Below are positions 11,550 through 22,506 of a stretch of 64,000 nucleotides of DNA, in pieces. This DNA comes from Physcomitrium patens (lineage: Eukaryota > Streptophyta > Bryopsida > Funariales > Funariaceae), in assembly GCF_000002425.4 (NCBI RefSeq), contig NC_037266.1:10153817-10217816 (forward strand), written 5' to 3'. Below the pieces are notes generated by a model. The model was not told the DNA's origin. It did no database searches and saw nothing but the letters and a program-made list of their open reading frames with translations. The position numbers were made by a program, and so were the translations under genes. Positions within the stretch are counted from its first letter, which is position 1, and the number at the start of each line of letters is the position of its first letter.

Positions 11550-11787
11550 TTACTCAAAAGCTGCATCTCCTTCTTTTGGTGCAAAATAAGAACGTCTAGA
11601 CAGGGCATCGGACAAACCTTGTTGTTTTCCTGGCCGATAAGTGATAATGAAGTCGAATCTTGACAAAGACATACTCCAACGAGCTTGACGACGATTCAAC
11701 ACGCGTGCTGACATGAAATACTCGAGGTTCTTGTGATCTGTATACACAGTGACTGGACTAGAAGCACCTTCTAAATAATGACGCCAT
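11550..11787 (-). pseudogene. Element A RNase H C-terminal piece
   Basis: This is the frame between two nonsense codons of pol: TAA at 11787-11789 (CAA in relative B, which reads DSFQEWCHYLEG) and TAA near 11547. It encodes the end of RNase H and the tether: [57 protein letters not shown]. It joins the RT-RNase H part to integrase in the functional ancestor. Confidence 0.85.
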
Positions 11788-11789
11788 TC

Positions 11790-13628
11790 TTAAAAGGAAT
11801 CCACGATTGTAAGAAGTTCTTTATCGTGGATCTCATAATTGATCTCGGCTGCTGAGAATTTTCTTGAATGAAAAGCTATCGGATGAAGTTTGTCATCTGT
11901 TCCCATTTGTGATAAAAGTGCACCCAAGGCAAAATCCGATGCATCTGTTTCCATAAAAAATACCTTGGAAAAGTCAACACGATATAAGACTGGTGCAGAG
12001 ACAAACGATGTCTTCAAGGCTTCAAATGCTGCTTCCGCTTCTTGATTCCATTGGAATTTATCTTTACTAGTCAAGCGTGTAAGTGGAGCTGCAACTCGTG
12101 AGAAATCTTTGATGAAGATCCGATAGTAATTGGCAAATCCCAAGAAACATTGGACATCTCTTACAGTCTTTGGAATCTTCCAATCCATGATTGTTTGGAC
12201 TTTCTTAGAATCCATCATAAGACCATCATTTGAAATGATGTATCCTAAAAAGTCAACTTGAGTAGTGTGAAATACACACTTTTCCATCTTGGCGTACAAT
12301 CCTGCATCTCTGAGTTTTTGTAATACTTGACGAACATGTATTTCATATTCTTCAACATTCTTAGAATAAATCAGGATATCGTCTAGGTAGCAGACGACAA
12401 AATTGTCTAAGAATTCACGAAATACATCATTCATGAGATGTTGAAAAGTAGCTGGTGCATTCGTGAGTCCAAAAGGCATGACATTATATTCAAAATGCCC
12501 GTACCTGGTTCGAAACGCAGTCTTCCATTCATCTCCTTCTTTGATCCATACTAGATTATATGCTCCTCTTAGATCTATTTTTGTATAGATCTTAGCTTGA
12601 TTTAACTGGTCAAGGAGTCCTGATATCAAAGGTAATGGATACCTGTTCTTGATTGTGATCTTGTTGAGTCCTCGATAGTCAACACACATTCGTAAAGATC
12701 CATCTTTTTTCTTTACGAATAAAATTGGAGCTCCTGCTGGAGATTTTGAATGGCGTATGAAATTCTTTGCTAAATTCTCGTCAATATATGTCTTGAGTTC
12801 AGCCAACTCATCTTGCGATAAACTATAAATTGGTCCAAATGGTGGCAGAGTTCCTTCCTTGAGATCGATTGAACAATCGTATGGGCGATGCTCAGGAAGA
12901 ATATCTGCATTTTTTTTCTCAAAAACGTCTTGATAATCCTGATGTTGACTTGGAATGCCACTTGAAGTCTTTACGCTTTCAGAAATAGGTGCACCATAAA
13001 TAGCAAAAGTTGATCCTTCTTTTGCTGCGTGTATAAATGCTTTTGCACCTATAAGTGCGGGTTTTACTATACTAGACTCATGGTTTTTTACTTGATTAAT
13101 AGAACTGTTACTAATGCTCTGAGGAAAATCAAGTTTACGAGAAATCCAATCTATTCGAGGATTATACTTTTCTAACCATGATAAGCCTAAAATTACTGGA
13201 TTAGAGGGAGATCTAATTATATTAAAAATTACGCAACTACTATGACCATTTATTACTACATCTACAGGAAGTGTTTCGTGAGTTACATCTCCAGAAGACA
13301 ACGGACGACCATCTATGACTTCTACGTGTACAGGTTTAGTTTTTTGTATTAATGATATTCTATGACATCTAGCAAATTCTTCATCTAAAAAACAAGATGA
13401 GGCTCCTGAATCTACCAAGGCAGAGGCTTTGTAATTATTAGGTCCTAAACGCACATCTATTATAAAACAAGGAGATGGTTCTGAGGAGAGGATAGGACCT
13501 TCATTAGAAGTTGTACAAGATTCCAGCCGCACGGTCCCTATTGTAGCTAGACGTACTCGTTTTCCGACATACTGTCTTCTTTGACAGCCGTACTCCTCAT
13601 TTTGTAGTTGCGTCGCTTCTTTGGACAA
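11790..13628 (-). CDS. Element A pol: protease, reverse transcriptase, RNase H (truncated by stop)
   Basis: 612 residues open. The aspartic protease has D73-S74-G75 (VDSGASSCFLDEEF). RT spans ~240-510 with [34 protein letters not shown] and the catalytic YLDD at 414-417. RNase H begins near 556 with D562 (TDASDFALGA) and E594 (AEINYEIHDKEL). The frame overlaps the gag end by ~80 nt and is shifted -1 relative to gag, so expression probably used a -1 ribosomal frameshift in the ancestor. The ATG at 13628 is only the first in frame. A TAA replaces a glutamine codon at 11787-11789, so this copy lacks a continuous polyprotein. Confidence 0.92.
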   Translation of the reverse strand: MSKEATQLQNEEYGCQRRQYVGKRVRLATIGTVRLESCTTSNEGPILSSEPSPCFIIDVRLGPNNYKASALVDSGASSCFLDEEFARCHRISLIQKTKPVHVEVIDGRPLSSGDVTHETLPVDVVINGHSSCVIFNIIRSPSNPVILGLSWLEKYNPRIDWISRKLDFPQSISNSSINQVKNHESSIVKPALIGAKAFIHAAKEGSTFAIYGAPISESVKTSSGIPSQHQDYQDVFEKKNADILPEHRPYDCSIDLKEGTLPPFGPIYSLSQDELAELKTYIDENLAKNFIRHSKSPAGAPILFVKKKDGSLRMCVDYRGLNKITIKNRYPLPLISGLLDQLNQAKIYTKIDLRGAYNLVWIKEGDEWKTAFRTRYGHFEYNVMPFGLTNAPATFQHLMNDVFREFLDNFVVCYLDDILIYSKNVEEYEIHVRQVLQKLRDAGLYAKMEKCVFHTTQVDFLGYIISNDGLMMDSKKVQTIMDWKIPKTVRDVQCFLGFANYYRIFIKDFSRVAAPLTRLTSKDKFQWNQEAEAAFEALKTSFVSAPVLYRVDFSKVFFMETDASDFALGALLSQMGTDDKLHPIAFHSRKFSAAEINYEIHDKELLTIVDSF

Positions 13629-14545
13629 TGTTGAGCAGTGTGCTTAGGTTCTCCACAATATAAGCACAATCCTTCTTGTCGACGACGAGACTTTTCTTGC
13701 TCAGTAAGAGGTTTGAAACGTACCGCATCAATTTGCATATCCTCTACTTCTGAAGGTATGTGTTGAGGAGACGTCGGTGTTGCCATTGAATTGTAGTAAT
13801 GTTGAGGCCCACTTGTGCGACTCTCGGATCGAAATTCAAAAAGTCGATTGTCGCACTTCACAGCAAAGTCAATTGCTTGACTCAATGTTTGAGGATCAGG
13901 TAAATTAAGCATCAATTTCTTTACCTCATATTGTAATCCGTAGAGAAATTGACTCACAAGTGCGGCATCATCCCACTTGATATCAGTTGCAAGTTGTCGA
14001 AATTGCGAAGCATATAATGTTACTGATCGATTGCCTTGTCGCAAAATACGGATCTTGTTGGTTGCAACACGAATTGCATCATGTTCTCCAAACATGGATC
14101 GAAACTCCGCCAAAAAAGCCTCCAGATTATCCAATATTGGATCTCGTCGTTCAAGAAAAGATGAAAACCATGACAATGCTGAACCTGAAAGAAGTGTACC
14201 AATGAATGTAACTTGTGATCCTGGAGTTGGATAGCTCTGGGGTTGAAGTTCAATCACTAGTTGGACCTGATTGATGAATCCTCGAAACTTGGATCTGGTA
14301 CCATCAAACTTCTCGGGCAAGGCAACTCTCGGTTCTCTAACACTCGAAGGGTGTTCCATTCTGGGAGAAGGGACATGGTTTGGTGCAGATGTTGAAGCAG
14401 CTCCAATCATCTCTATATCTTCACTTCCTACCATTCTTGTTGCTCCTTGTGGTGGTAAATTGAGTTGATGCATCGCAAGCATTAACTCCCTCAATTGTTC
14501 TTGCATCTGTGCCATTGCACTCTTCATTTCAACAAGCTCTGTCAT
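13547..14545 (-). CDS. Element A Gag (capsid-nucleocapsid)
   Basis: 332 residues from ATG 14545; a second in-frame ATG lies six codons later. The N-terminal half is leucine-rich (MQEQLRELMLAMHQLNLPPQ). The capsid part (ALPEKFDGTRSKFRGFINQV, ALSWFSSFLERRDPILDN, MFGEHDAIRVATNKIRILRQ) matches plant retrotransposon Gag. A single CCHC knuckle, C294-L-Y-C-G-E-P-K-H-T-A-Q-H-C307, binds genomic RNA. It packages element RNA in cytoplasmic particles. Compared with B, a CAG has become TAG three codons before the ancestral end, a trivial shortening. It is otherwise intact. Confidence 0.92.
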   Translation of the reverse strand: MTELVEMKSAMAQMQEQLRELMLAMHQLNLPPQGATRMVGSEDIEMIGAASTSAPNHVPSPRMEHPSSVREPRVALPEKFDGTRSKFRGFINQVQLVIELQPQSYPTPGSQVTFIGTLLSGSALSWFSSFLERRDPILDNLEAFLAEFRSMFGEHDAIRVATNKIRILRQGNRSVTLYASQFRQLATDIKWDDAALVSQFLYGLQYEVKKLMLNLPDPQTLSQAIDFAVKCDNRLFEFRSESRTSGPQHYYNSMATPTSPQHIPSEVEDMQIDAVRFKPLTEQEKSRRRQEGLCLYCGEPKHTAQHCPKKRRNYKMRSTAVKEDSMSENEYV

Positions 14546-14757
14546 AGTAGCACTTAGAAAAGAGAAGATGTCTAGTAACGCTCAAAACAAATAGAAGAGA
14601 GGAATTGATAACAAAGAAAATACTAAGAACAATATCAGTTTAAAAGAGGGTAATCCGTAACTTCTAATGCGCTTATGTCTTATCAAGAAAAAGGGGTAAT
14701 CCACTCTTAATCAAGAAAAGACAAAGCTCTGATATTGTAAGTGTACTCTTGTCAATC
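14546..14757 (-). other. Element A leader with possible primer-binding site
   Basis: 212 bp between the 5' LTR and the gag start. The minus strand carries TATCAGAGC at 14734-14726, the core complementary to initiator tRNA-Met in plant elements, but 23 nt inside the LTR edge rather than immediately next to it. The edge itself is fixed by the TATGG target duplication. B has a similar string (TATCAAAGC) at the same offset. Confidence 0.5.
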
Positions 14758-15309
14758 TGTCAAGGACAAGAACTCGATGAAAGCTAAAGAGTAAGTGAGA
14801 CTTTTCTCAAAAAGAAATAGGACAAAATAGAAATATGTATATTAAGAAAGAAACTGGAATGGCTATTGCCAAAATACAAGAAAACTAGAGACCCTTGAAA
14901 CTAGACTAGAAGCAAGAAAGGAGTTGACAAGAGTGAAGAAGCCTTCACTCTTGTCTCTATATATACTATCTAACTAGGGGCTACGTGGCGACGTTCTATA
15001 GGACCTCCAATATGTGTTGACTTTGTAGGACACATGCCTTGACTTACAAGGCAAGTTTTTCTACGTGTGGGCCACATAGTTAGCTTGATCTTCAAGCTAA
15101 CAACATGTGTGGCACATGGCCAACTTGTTGACCACGTTTCTAATCCAAAAAGTCAATCAAAGACACCTATGAAGTCAAAGCAGCGTCTAGGAAGTTTCTA
15201 AGAAGCTTCTATATTAAATATTATACAATTAACTTACTTTTATCTACTTTTACTTACTTCTACCTATTTCTATATGTAATTATTAGCTTACATGATTATG
15301 GCCGTGACA
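14758..15309 (-). repeat. 5' LTR of element A
   Basis: 552 bp, one visible difference from 8934-9485. It has the same TATA box, 13-bp hairpin and inverted repeats. On the minus strand it ends in CTTGACA beside the leader. The target duplication TATGG follows at 15310. Confidence 0.95.
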
Positions 15310-17134
15310 TATGGCTAGATGGCTGATATACTCAATAAGTGGCCAAATAAAAGGCCTTTATAAGTGAGAAATATGAACCTTAAGCCAAAAGAGCTTTTGA
15401 AGATTTGAAGGTAATTTTTATTACCGCTTTAATTTTATTATATCCAAATTTTATTACATCAAAATTTCACAAAGGCTTTCTATTTGGAGATTGATGCTTC
15501 CAACTTTGTATTAGGAATTATACTATTATAGATGAAAAATAATAGAAAGCTTCATCAAATTGTATTCTATTCTAAAAAGTTTTCAATTGTAGATATCAAT
15601 TATGAAATTAACAATAAAGAACTTCTTGCAATTATAGATTCTTTTTAATAATGGTGTTACTTAATAGAAGGTACTATACATCTTGTGAATGTATATGCAA
15701 ATCACAAAAATTTGAAATATTTCATATCAACTTGGATTTTGAATCTTTGCCAAGTTCATTGAAATATGTCATTACTTTATTTTGATTTTGTGATTATATA
15801 TCAACCAAAAAAGTAGTAAAGACTATTAAATGCTTTATCAAGGAGATTATATCTTGTTCTAAAGGTTAAAAAAGTAGAATTCTATTGGTAATATGTAACT
15901 TTCTTAAAGCCGAAATAGTTTTTTCTTTGAATTACTTCTATGGTTACACTTATTCATTCAAGTTTTCTTGAATAAATCCGTATAGTTTTAATTAAGAATT
16001 CATTAATTTATAATATTAAGTAGTGTTATAATAATAAAAAGTTTAAATTTGTAAAAAATATTTTATATTTTTAAGATCATTATATATTCCTAAAAGACCA
16101 ATACATCTTTGTATTTTTTTTTATCTTACCATGATTTTTTAATTGTAGGATAATTTGGATTTAACAAAATATTAAAATTTATCTATTAAAATTTTTGGCA
16201 GCTTCAAATATAAAAAGCCATAAAGAACTTTCTCTTTTTGTGTGACATTTGTTCAATATCTTTGAATTTTCAACGTTGTCTTTATGGACTTCTGTAGCCA
16301 CTATCAAATTCAAAGCGACCATAGTCTTCAGTATCAATAGACTTTATCATTGACCTGCTGCCATCAATTATATTTGATGCTATTTATGTTGTTGTGGATT
16401 GACTTACAAAGATGGAATATTTTATTTTATGAAAAAAATTAATTTTTGAAGAAGAAAAAATAAGAATCTTTAAAATTTCATTTATAATCAACTTAAGATT
16501 CTTACAAAGCATCTTTAGACAAATTTTCAAAAAAAGTTCTTCCCTTTCAAGTTAGAGATAAAGTATGGCTTCTTTGCCAAAAATTAAGACCAATTGGTCT
16601 TGTGATAAGTTAGATTATCAAAGACTAAGGCCATTTTATATTCAAAAGCAAATCAATTCAATGACTCATGGATTAGAACTATCTACATCCATGAAGGTAT
16701 ATTTAGTTTTTCATATATTTTTTTAGACGCTTATATAGAATCATCTATTCTAAAAAAAATGCAACCATCAATACCTTGCATTAAAATAGATAACCATATA
16801 GAATATGAAGTGAAAAAAATCTTTGATTTTTGATAAAAAAGAGATAAGTTGAAGTATTTTATTCATGAGCATAGCTAGTATATCAATAAGTATATATGGA
16901 AATGAACAAAAAATCTAGTTAATGTATTACAAATGATATAATAGTTTCATTGATGCAATCTTCAAAAATCTAAACCTCTTTTGAGATGATTTTTTTTATA
17001 AAATTTCTACTAAGATGTTATATACAAAGAAGAGGTAGATATTACTTACAACAACCTTTGATTTAATGTATCTAATTTATAATCCAATATATTGAATTAA
17101 AGAGTATATAAAAAATTTGTAAATCATGAATCTC
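15310..17134 (+). pseudogene. Relic F: gag end, RT/RNase H, integrase and chromodomain remnants
   Basis: The plus strand continues the element broken by A. Pieces recognisable against A: gag tail at 15310-15350; RNase H at ~15480-15830 (LEIDASNFVLGI, FYSKKFSIVDINYEINNKEL, YANHKNLKYFISTWILN); integrase fragments at ~16030-16500, including VVDxLTKME; GPY/F region at ~16560-16760; chromodomain at ~16800-16980 (KLKYFIHEHS). Stops and frameshifts are frequent. It is interrupted at 17134 by element C and resumes at 28593. The jump from gag to RNase H shows an earlier internal deletion of protease and most of RT. Confidence 0.65.
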
Positions 17135-17368
17135 TATCAAGGATAAAAATATAATAAAGAAAAATAAACAAGTGAGACTTCTCTCATAGAAAGATGAAAA
17201 AATAGAAATAATTTGATATGTATATATATATTAAGAAAGAAACTGGAATGGCTATTGCCAAAAGCCAAGAAAACTAGAGACCCTTGAACCTAGAGTGGAA
17301 GCAAGAAAAGAGTTGACAAGAGTGAAGAAGGCTTCACTCTTGTCTCTATATATACTATCTAATTAGAG
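17135..17368 (-). repeat. Truncated 3' LTR of element C
   Basis: Matches the first ~235 bp of the 5' LTR of C (28031 onward in the same orientation) through the hairpin and TATA block, then stops at ctatctaattagagg. It passes directly into integrase sequence acgagtggtcttgatattg. The rest of the LTR, the polypurine tract, any extra ORF and the chromodomain are missing. Confidence 0.85.
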
Positions 17369-18480
17369 GACGAGTGGTCTTGATATTGCGACGAAGTAAC
17401 CATACCTTATCACTCATGTAGAATGGTAGTTGTTTCTTTCGATAGACATCCGCATTGACTTTTTGTTGTTCTTGAGCTTCTTTTATATGTGCCTTCATCG
17501 TTGCATGTAGCTTTGACAAATGAATTGCGAAACCTTTTGCAGCAAGATTATCAACTTTTAAAAAGTCAAAAATATCAAGTCATAGATGATAACCATAATT
17601 AGCGAAGAAAGGTGTTTGTTTTGTAGAAGAATGTACTATATTATTGTAAGCAAACTCTGATAATGGCAAAAGAGTTGTCCAATCATCTTGTTAGTAGTTA
17701 ATGGTATATTTTAAATACTGCTCCAAAACTTGATTAATACATTCCATTTGTCCATCAGTATGAGGATGGAATGTTGAAGATAGTTTTATATCCACTTTTA
17801 GAATCTTGAAAAGAGTCCGCCAAAATCTTGATACAAATTGAGTTCCCTTATCTGATATATTATCCTTGGATAATCCATGATAGCGATAGATATTGTCAAG
17901 AAAGAACTTAGCTATTTCTTCACCTGTGATAGATTTTATACATGGTACAAAATCTGCCATTTTGGTAAAACGATCTACTATCACGAATATAGAGTCATAA
18001 AAACCTGAGATTGGAAGATCTATGATGAAATCCATAGAAATAGAAGACCATAGTTGTTCTGGAATGGATAATGGCTAAAAAAGTCTAAAAGGTCGATGAT
18101 GAGGAATTTTTGATCTCGAGCAAACATCACAAGATTGTACAAAATCTTTAACTTCTTTCCACATTTGTGGCTACCAAAAGTCCTTGGATATTAATTCCAA
18201 AGATTTGTTGTACCCAAAATATCCTGCTACTGGAAAGTCATGACGAACTTGAAGAACACGTAATCGAGCTTCACCTTCTGAAACATATAGGCGTCCCTCA
18301 AAATATAGTAGATTCTTCTTGAATTCAAACTTGGAAGTATCATGAGACTTTGAAGGATTTTTCTTCATATCACGAATAAGAGGATCAGAAGACATACTTG
18401 ACTGAATTTACTTAATGAAAGTTGAATCAACAGTTAGTGTTGATTTCATTGCTCAAAGATGAAGATGCACTAGTTTCAAG
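17369..18480 (-). pseudogene. Element C integrase relic
   Basis: Minus-strand fragments 17691-18035 and 18171-18395 align with the integrase of A. Surviving parts are MDFIIDLPISGFYDSIFVIV and DRFTKMADFVPC, SDKGTQFVSRFWRTLFKILK, FHPHTDGQMECINQVLEQYL and the zinc-domain segment RLRVLQVRHDFPVAGYFGYN. The catalytic E region is damaged (ME in place of TE). Stops separate the fragments. The C-terminal chromodomain was removed by the deletion at 17368/17369. Confidence 0.85.
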
Positions 18481-18499
18481 AGAATTGTCCGTTATTGAT

Positions 18500-19585
18500 C
18501 AAAAGCAACATCTCTTTCTTTTAATGTAAGATACGATCATCTAGAGAGTACATCTGACAAACCTTGTTGTTTTCCTGGTCGATAAGTGATCTTGAATTCG
18601 AATCTTAACAAAGACATACTCTAACGGGCTTGACAATGATTCAAAACATGTGTTGATATCAAATATTTAAGATTCTTGTGATCCGTATACAACGTGACTC
18701 GGCTAGAAGCACCTTCTAGATAATAGCACCATTCTTAAAACAAATCCACGATTACAAGAAGTTCTTTGTTGTAGATCTCGTAGTTGATCTCAATTGCTGA
18801 AAATTTTCTGGAATGAAAAGCTATTGGGTGAAGTTTATCATTTTTTCCCATTTGTGACAATACGGTACACAAAGCAAAGTCTGATGTGTTTGTTTTCATA
18901 AAAAATGGCTGAGAAAAATTGATGCGATACAAGATTGGTGCAGAAACAAAGGCTCTCTTCAAAGCTTCAAATACTACTTCTGCTTCTTGATTCCATTGAA
19001 GTTTGTCTTTGCAAGTCAAATGTGGAAGTGGAGCTGCAACTTAAGAGAAGTCTTTGATGAAGATCCGATAGTAGTTGGCAAATCTCAAAAAGGATTGGAC
19101 ATCTCTTACCATTTTTGGGATCTTCCAATCCATAATAGTTTGAACTTTCTTAGGATCTATCATGAGTCTATCATTTGAAATGATGTATCCTAAGAAATCG
19201 ACTTGAGTAGTATAAAATACACACTTTTCTATCTTGGCATAGAGTCATTTATCTCTTAGTTTTTGTAATACTTGGCGAACATGAAGTTCATATTCTTCTG
19301 GATTCTTATAATAGATTAAAATGTCGTCTAGGTAATAGACAACAAAATCATCTAAAAACTCCCAAAAGACATCATTCATTAAATGTTGAAACGCTGCTAG
19401 TGCATTTATAAGTCCAAAAGGCATGACGTTGTATTTAAAATGTCCATATCTTGCTCGAAACACAGTCTTCCATTCATCTCCTTCTTTAATGTGGACCAAA
19501 TTGTATGCTCCTCATAGATCTATTTTTATATAGATCTTTACTTGATTCAATTGATCAAGAAATCCAGATATCAAAGGTAGCAGGT
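18500..19585 (-). pseudogene. Element C RNase H and RT C-terminal relic
   Basis: Minus-strand fragments 18735-19019 (RNase H: MKTNTSDFALCTVLSQMGKN, FSAIEINYEIYNKELLVIVD) and 19245-19499 ([42 protein letters not shown]). The YLDD motif is preserved. A stop follows the RNase H fragment where A and its relatives have a glutamine or stop. Element B interrupts RT at 19585. Confidence 0.85.
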
Positions 19586-20147
19586 TGTCACGGACATAAT
19601 CATGTAAGCTAATAATTACATACAGAAATAGGTAGAAGTAAGTAAAAATAGATAAAAGTAAATTAATTCTATAATATTTAATATGAAAGCTTCCTAGAAA
19701 CTTCCTAGACGCTGCTTTGACTTCATAGGTGTCTTTAATTGACTTTTTGGATTAGAAACGTGGTCAACAAGTTGGCCATGTGCCACACATGTTGTTAGCT
19801 TGAAAATCAAGCTAACTATGTGGCCCACACGTAGAAAAACTTGCCTTGTAAGTCAAGGCATGTGTCCTACAAAGTCAACATATATTAGAGGTCCTATAGA
19901 ACGTCGCCACGTAGCCCATAATTAAATAGTATATATAGAGACAAGAGTGAAGGCTTCTTCACTCTTGTCAACTCCTTTCTTGCTTCTAGTCTAGTTTCAA
20001 GGGTCTCTAGTTTTCTTGTCTTTTGGCAATAGCCATTTCAGTTCCTCTTTTAATATATATACTTATTTATATATATTTTGTTACCTCTTTTTGAGTGAAG
20101 GCTCATTTGACTGAATAGTTTTTTTCATCGAGTTCTTGTCCTTGACA
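19586..20147 (+). repeat. 5' LTR of element B
   Basis: Starts TGTCACGGACATAATC and ends CTTGTCCTTGACA. TATA box TATATATA at 19930-19937; directly downstream a 30-nt hairpin at 19940-19969 with a perfect 13-bp stem and loop GCTT. A second inverted repeat, GTTAGCTTGA / TCAAGCTAAC, lies upstream (~19793-19815). Confidence 0.95.
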
Positions 20148-20359
20148 AATTGACAAGAGTACACCTACAATATCAAAGCTTTGTCTAATCTTGATTAAGA
20201 GTGGATTACCCCTTTTTCTTGATAAGATATAAACGTATTAGAAGTTGCGGATTACCTTCTTCTAAACTGATATTGTCCTTAGTATTTTCTTTGTCCGCAA
20301 GTCCTCTTTTGTAGTTGTCTTGAGCGTTATTAGACATCTTCTCTCTTCTAAGTGTTATC

Positions 20360-21367
20360 ATAGCAGAACTTCTTGAAATGAAGAGTGCAATGGTACAAAT
20401 GCAAGAGCAATTGAGGGAGTTAATGCTTGCAATGCATCAACTCAATTTACCACCACAAGGAGCAACAAGATTGGCAAGAAGTGAAGATATAGAAATGGTT
20501 GGAGCAACTTCAACATCTGCACCAAACCATGTCCTTTCTCCTATAGTGGAATGTCCTTCAAATGTTAGAAAACCAAGAATTGCCCTACTCGAGAAGTTTG
20601 ATGGCACCAGATCCAAGTTTCGAGGATTTATCAATCAAGTGCAACTTGTGATTGAACTTCAACCCCAAAGCTATCCAACTCCAGGATCACAAGTTACATT
20701 CATTGGTACGCTTCTTTCAGGTTCGGCACTATCGTGGTTTTCATCTTTTCTTGAACGACGAGATCCAATATTAGATAATCTAGAGGTTTTTTTGGCGGAG
20801 TTTCGATCCATGTATGGAGAACATGATGCAATTCGTGTTGCAACCAATAAGATCTGTATTTTATGACAAGGCAATCGATCAGTAATGTTATATGCTTCAT
20901 AATTTCGACAACTTGCAACTGATATCAAGTGGGATGATGCTGCACTTATTAGGCAATTTTTCTACGGATTACAATATGAGGTAAAAAAATTAATGCTCAA
21001 CTTACTTGATTCTCAAACATTGAGTCAAGCAATTGACTTTGCTGTGAAGTGCAACAATCACCTTTTTGAATTCCGATCTCAGAACCGTACAAGTGGACCT
21101 CAACGTTACTATAATTAAATGGCAACACCAACACCTCTTCAACACATACATTCGGAAGTAGAGGATATGCAAATTGATGCAGTACGTTTCAAACCTCTTA
21201 CTGAGAAACAAAAGACTCGTCGTCGTCAAGAAGGATTATGCTTATATTATGGAGAACCAAAGCACACTGCTCAGCATTGTCCAAAGAAACGACAAAATCA
21301 CAAAATGAGGAGTATGGCTGTGAAAGAAGATAATGTGTCGGAAAACGAGTTTGTCCAGCTACAATAG
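20360..21367 (+). pseudogene. Element B Gag, start codon lost
   Basis: Same Gag as A (MQEQLRELMLAMHQLNLPPQ; EKFDGTRSKFRGFINQVQLV; ALSWFSSFLERRDPILDN). The codon at the ancestral start (20360-20362) is ATA; the next in-frame ATG is 20378. In-frame stops lie just after residue KICIL (~20865), in YAS-stop-FRQ (~20900) and before MATPTPLQ (~21117). The zinc knuckle reads CLYYGEPKHTAQHC, so its second cysteine is lost. The frame ends in CTACAATAG, one glutamine codon beyond A's premature end. Confidence 0.9.
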
Positions 21368-22506
21368 GGACCGTGCGGTTGCAACCTTGCACAACTTCTA
21401 GTAAAGGTCCTATTCTCTCCTCAAAGCCCTCTCCTTGTTTTACATTAAATGTTATTTTAGGACCTAAACATTACAAAGTCTCTGCCTTGTTAGATTCAGG
21501 AGCCTCAGCGTATTTTTTAGATGAAGAATTTACTAAAAGACATAGCATATCTTTAGTAAAGAAAACTAAACCTGTTCATGTAGAAGTCATAGATGGTCGT
21601 CCATGGTCTTCTGGAGATATTACTCATGAAACCTTTCCTATAGAAGTAATAATCAATGGTCATAATAGTTTTGTAGTATTTAATATCATTAGATCTCCTT
21701 CTAATCCAGTCATTTTAGGTTTATCGTGGTTAGAAAAATACAACCCTCAAATAGATTGGATTTCTCGAACTCTTACTTTCTCTAAAAGTATAACTAACAG
21801 TGTAGTAAAGCAAGTAGAGAGTCATAAGTCTAATTCAATTAAACCTGTATTTATAGGTGCAAAAGCTTTCTTGCATGCTGCTATGAAAGAATCACCATAC
21901 ATTATTTATGCTACACCCGTTTCTATTGGTGAAAAGACTTCAACTGGCATTCCAAGCCAATATCAAGAATTTCAAGATGTATTTGAAAAAAAGAATGTGG
22001 ATACACTCCCAGAACATCGTCCCTATGATTGTTCAATTGACCTTCAAGAAGGAGCACAACCGCCATTCGGACCAATCTATAGTTTATCACAAAATGAGTT
22101 GGCTGAACTCAAGGAGTATATTGAAGAAAAACTAGCCAAGAATTTCATATGCCATTCTTAATCTCCAGCAGGAGCTCCAATTCTATTTGTGAAGAAAAAA
22201 GATGGATCATTGCGGATGTGTGTTGATTATCGAGGACTCAACAAGATTACCATCAAAAACAGGTATCCACTACCTTTAATATCCGGACTTCTTGATCAGC
22301 TGAATTAAGCTAAGATCTATACAAAAATAGATCTTCAGGGAGCATACAATCTAGTACGCATCAAAGAAAGAGATGAATGGAAGACTACGTTTCGAACTAG
22401 GTATGGACATTTTGAATACAACGTCATGCCTTTTGGACTTACAAATGCACCAGCAGCTTTTCAACATCTAATGAATGATGTTTTTTGAGAGTTTTTGGAC
22501 GATTTT
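21368..22506 (+). pseudogene. Element B protease and N-terminal RT
   Basis: The frame 21373-22161 carries the protease active site (LLDSGASAYFLDEEF) and the linker to RT (EHRPYDCSIDL; FGPIYSLSQNELAELKEYIE). RT continues past TAA at 22159-22161 (AAA in A), another TAA near 22305 (CAA in A) and TGA near 22486 (CGA in A), through [20 protein letters not shown] and [20 protein letters not shown]. It lies in the -1 frame relative to gag, as in A. At 22507 the frame jumps over the catalytic segment. Confidence 0.9.

Larger units (their letters stand above)
8934..15309 (-). mobile_element. Element A: complete Ty3/gypsy chromodomain retrotransposon
   Basis: 6376 bp bounded by two 552-bp LTRs and a perfect 5-bp target duplication TATGG (8929-8933 and 15310-15314). 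Order on the minus strand: 5' LTR, leader, gag, protease-RT-RNase H, integrase with GPY/F and chromodomain, an extra ORF, polypurine tract, 3' LTR. The domain order and chromodomain place it among plant chromoviruses. By eye the LTRs differ at one site (gtggtacatgg against gtggcacatgg), so it is the youngest insertion here. It carries nonsense codons at the gag end, after RNase H (two) and in the extra ORF, so this copy is not autonomous as read. Confidence 0.95.

Noticed and set aside
11540..11560. A stop between RNase H and integrase appears in A, B, C and H, suggesting a functional recoding site
   Set aside because: The stops are not at one codon: A and B have TAA where C has CAA, and B and C have TAA at the next codon where A has CAA. 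This looks like repeated C-to-T decay at adjacent glutamine codons.
14726..14734. Primer-binding site for initiator tRNA-Met in element A
   Set aside because: TATCAGAGC is present but 23 nt from the LTR edge fixed by the target duplication; kept only as a possibility in the leader entry.
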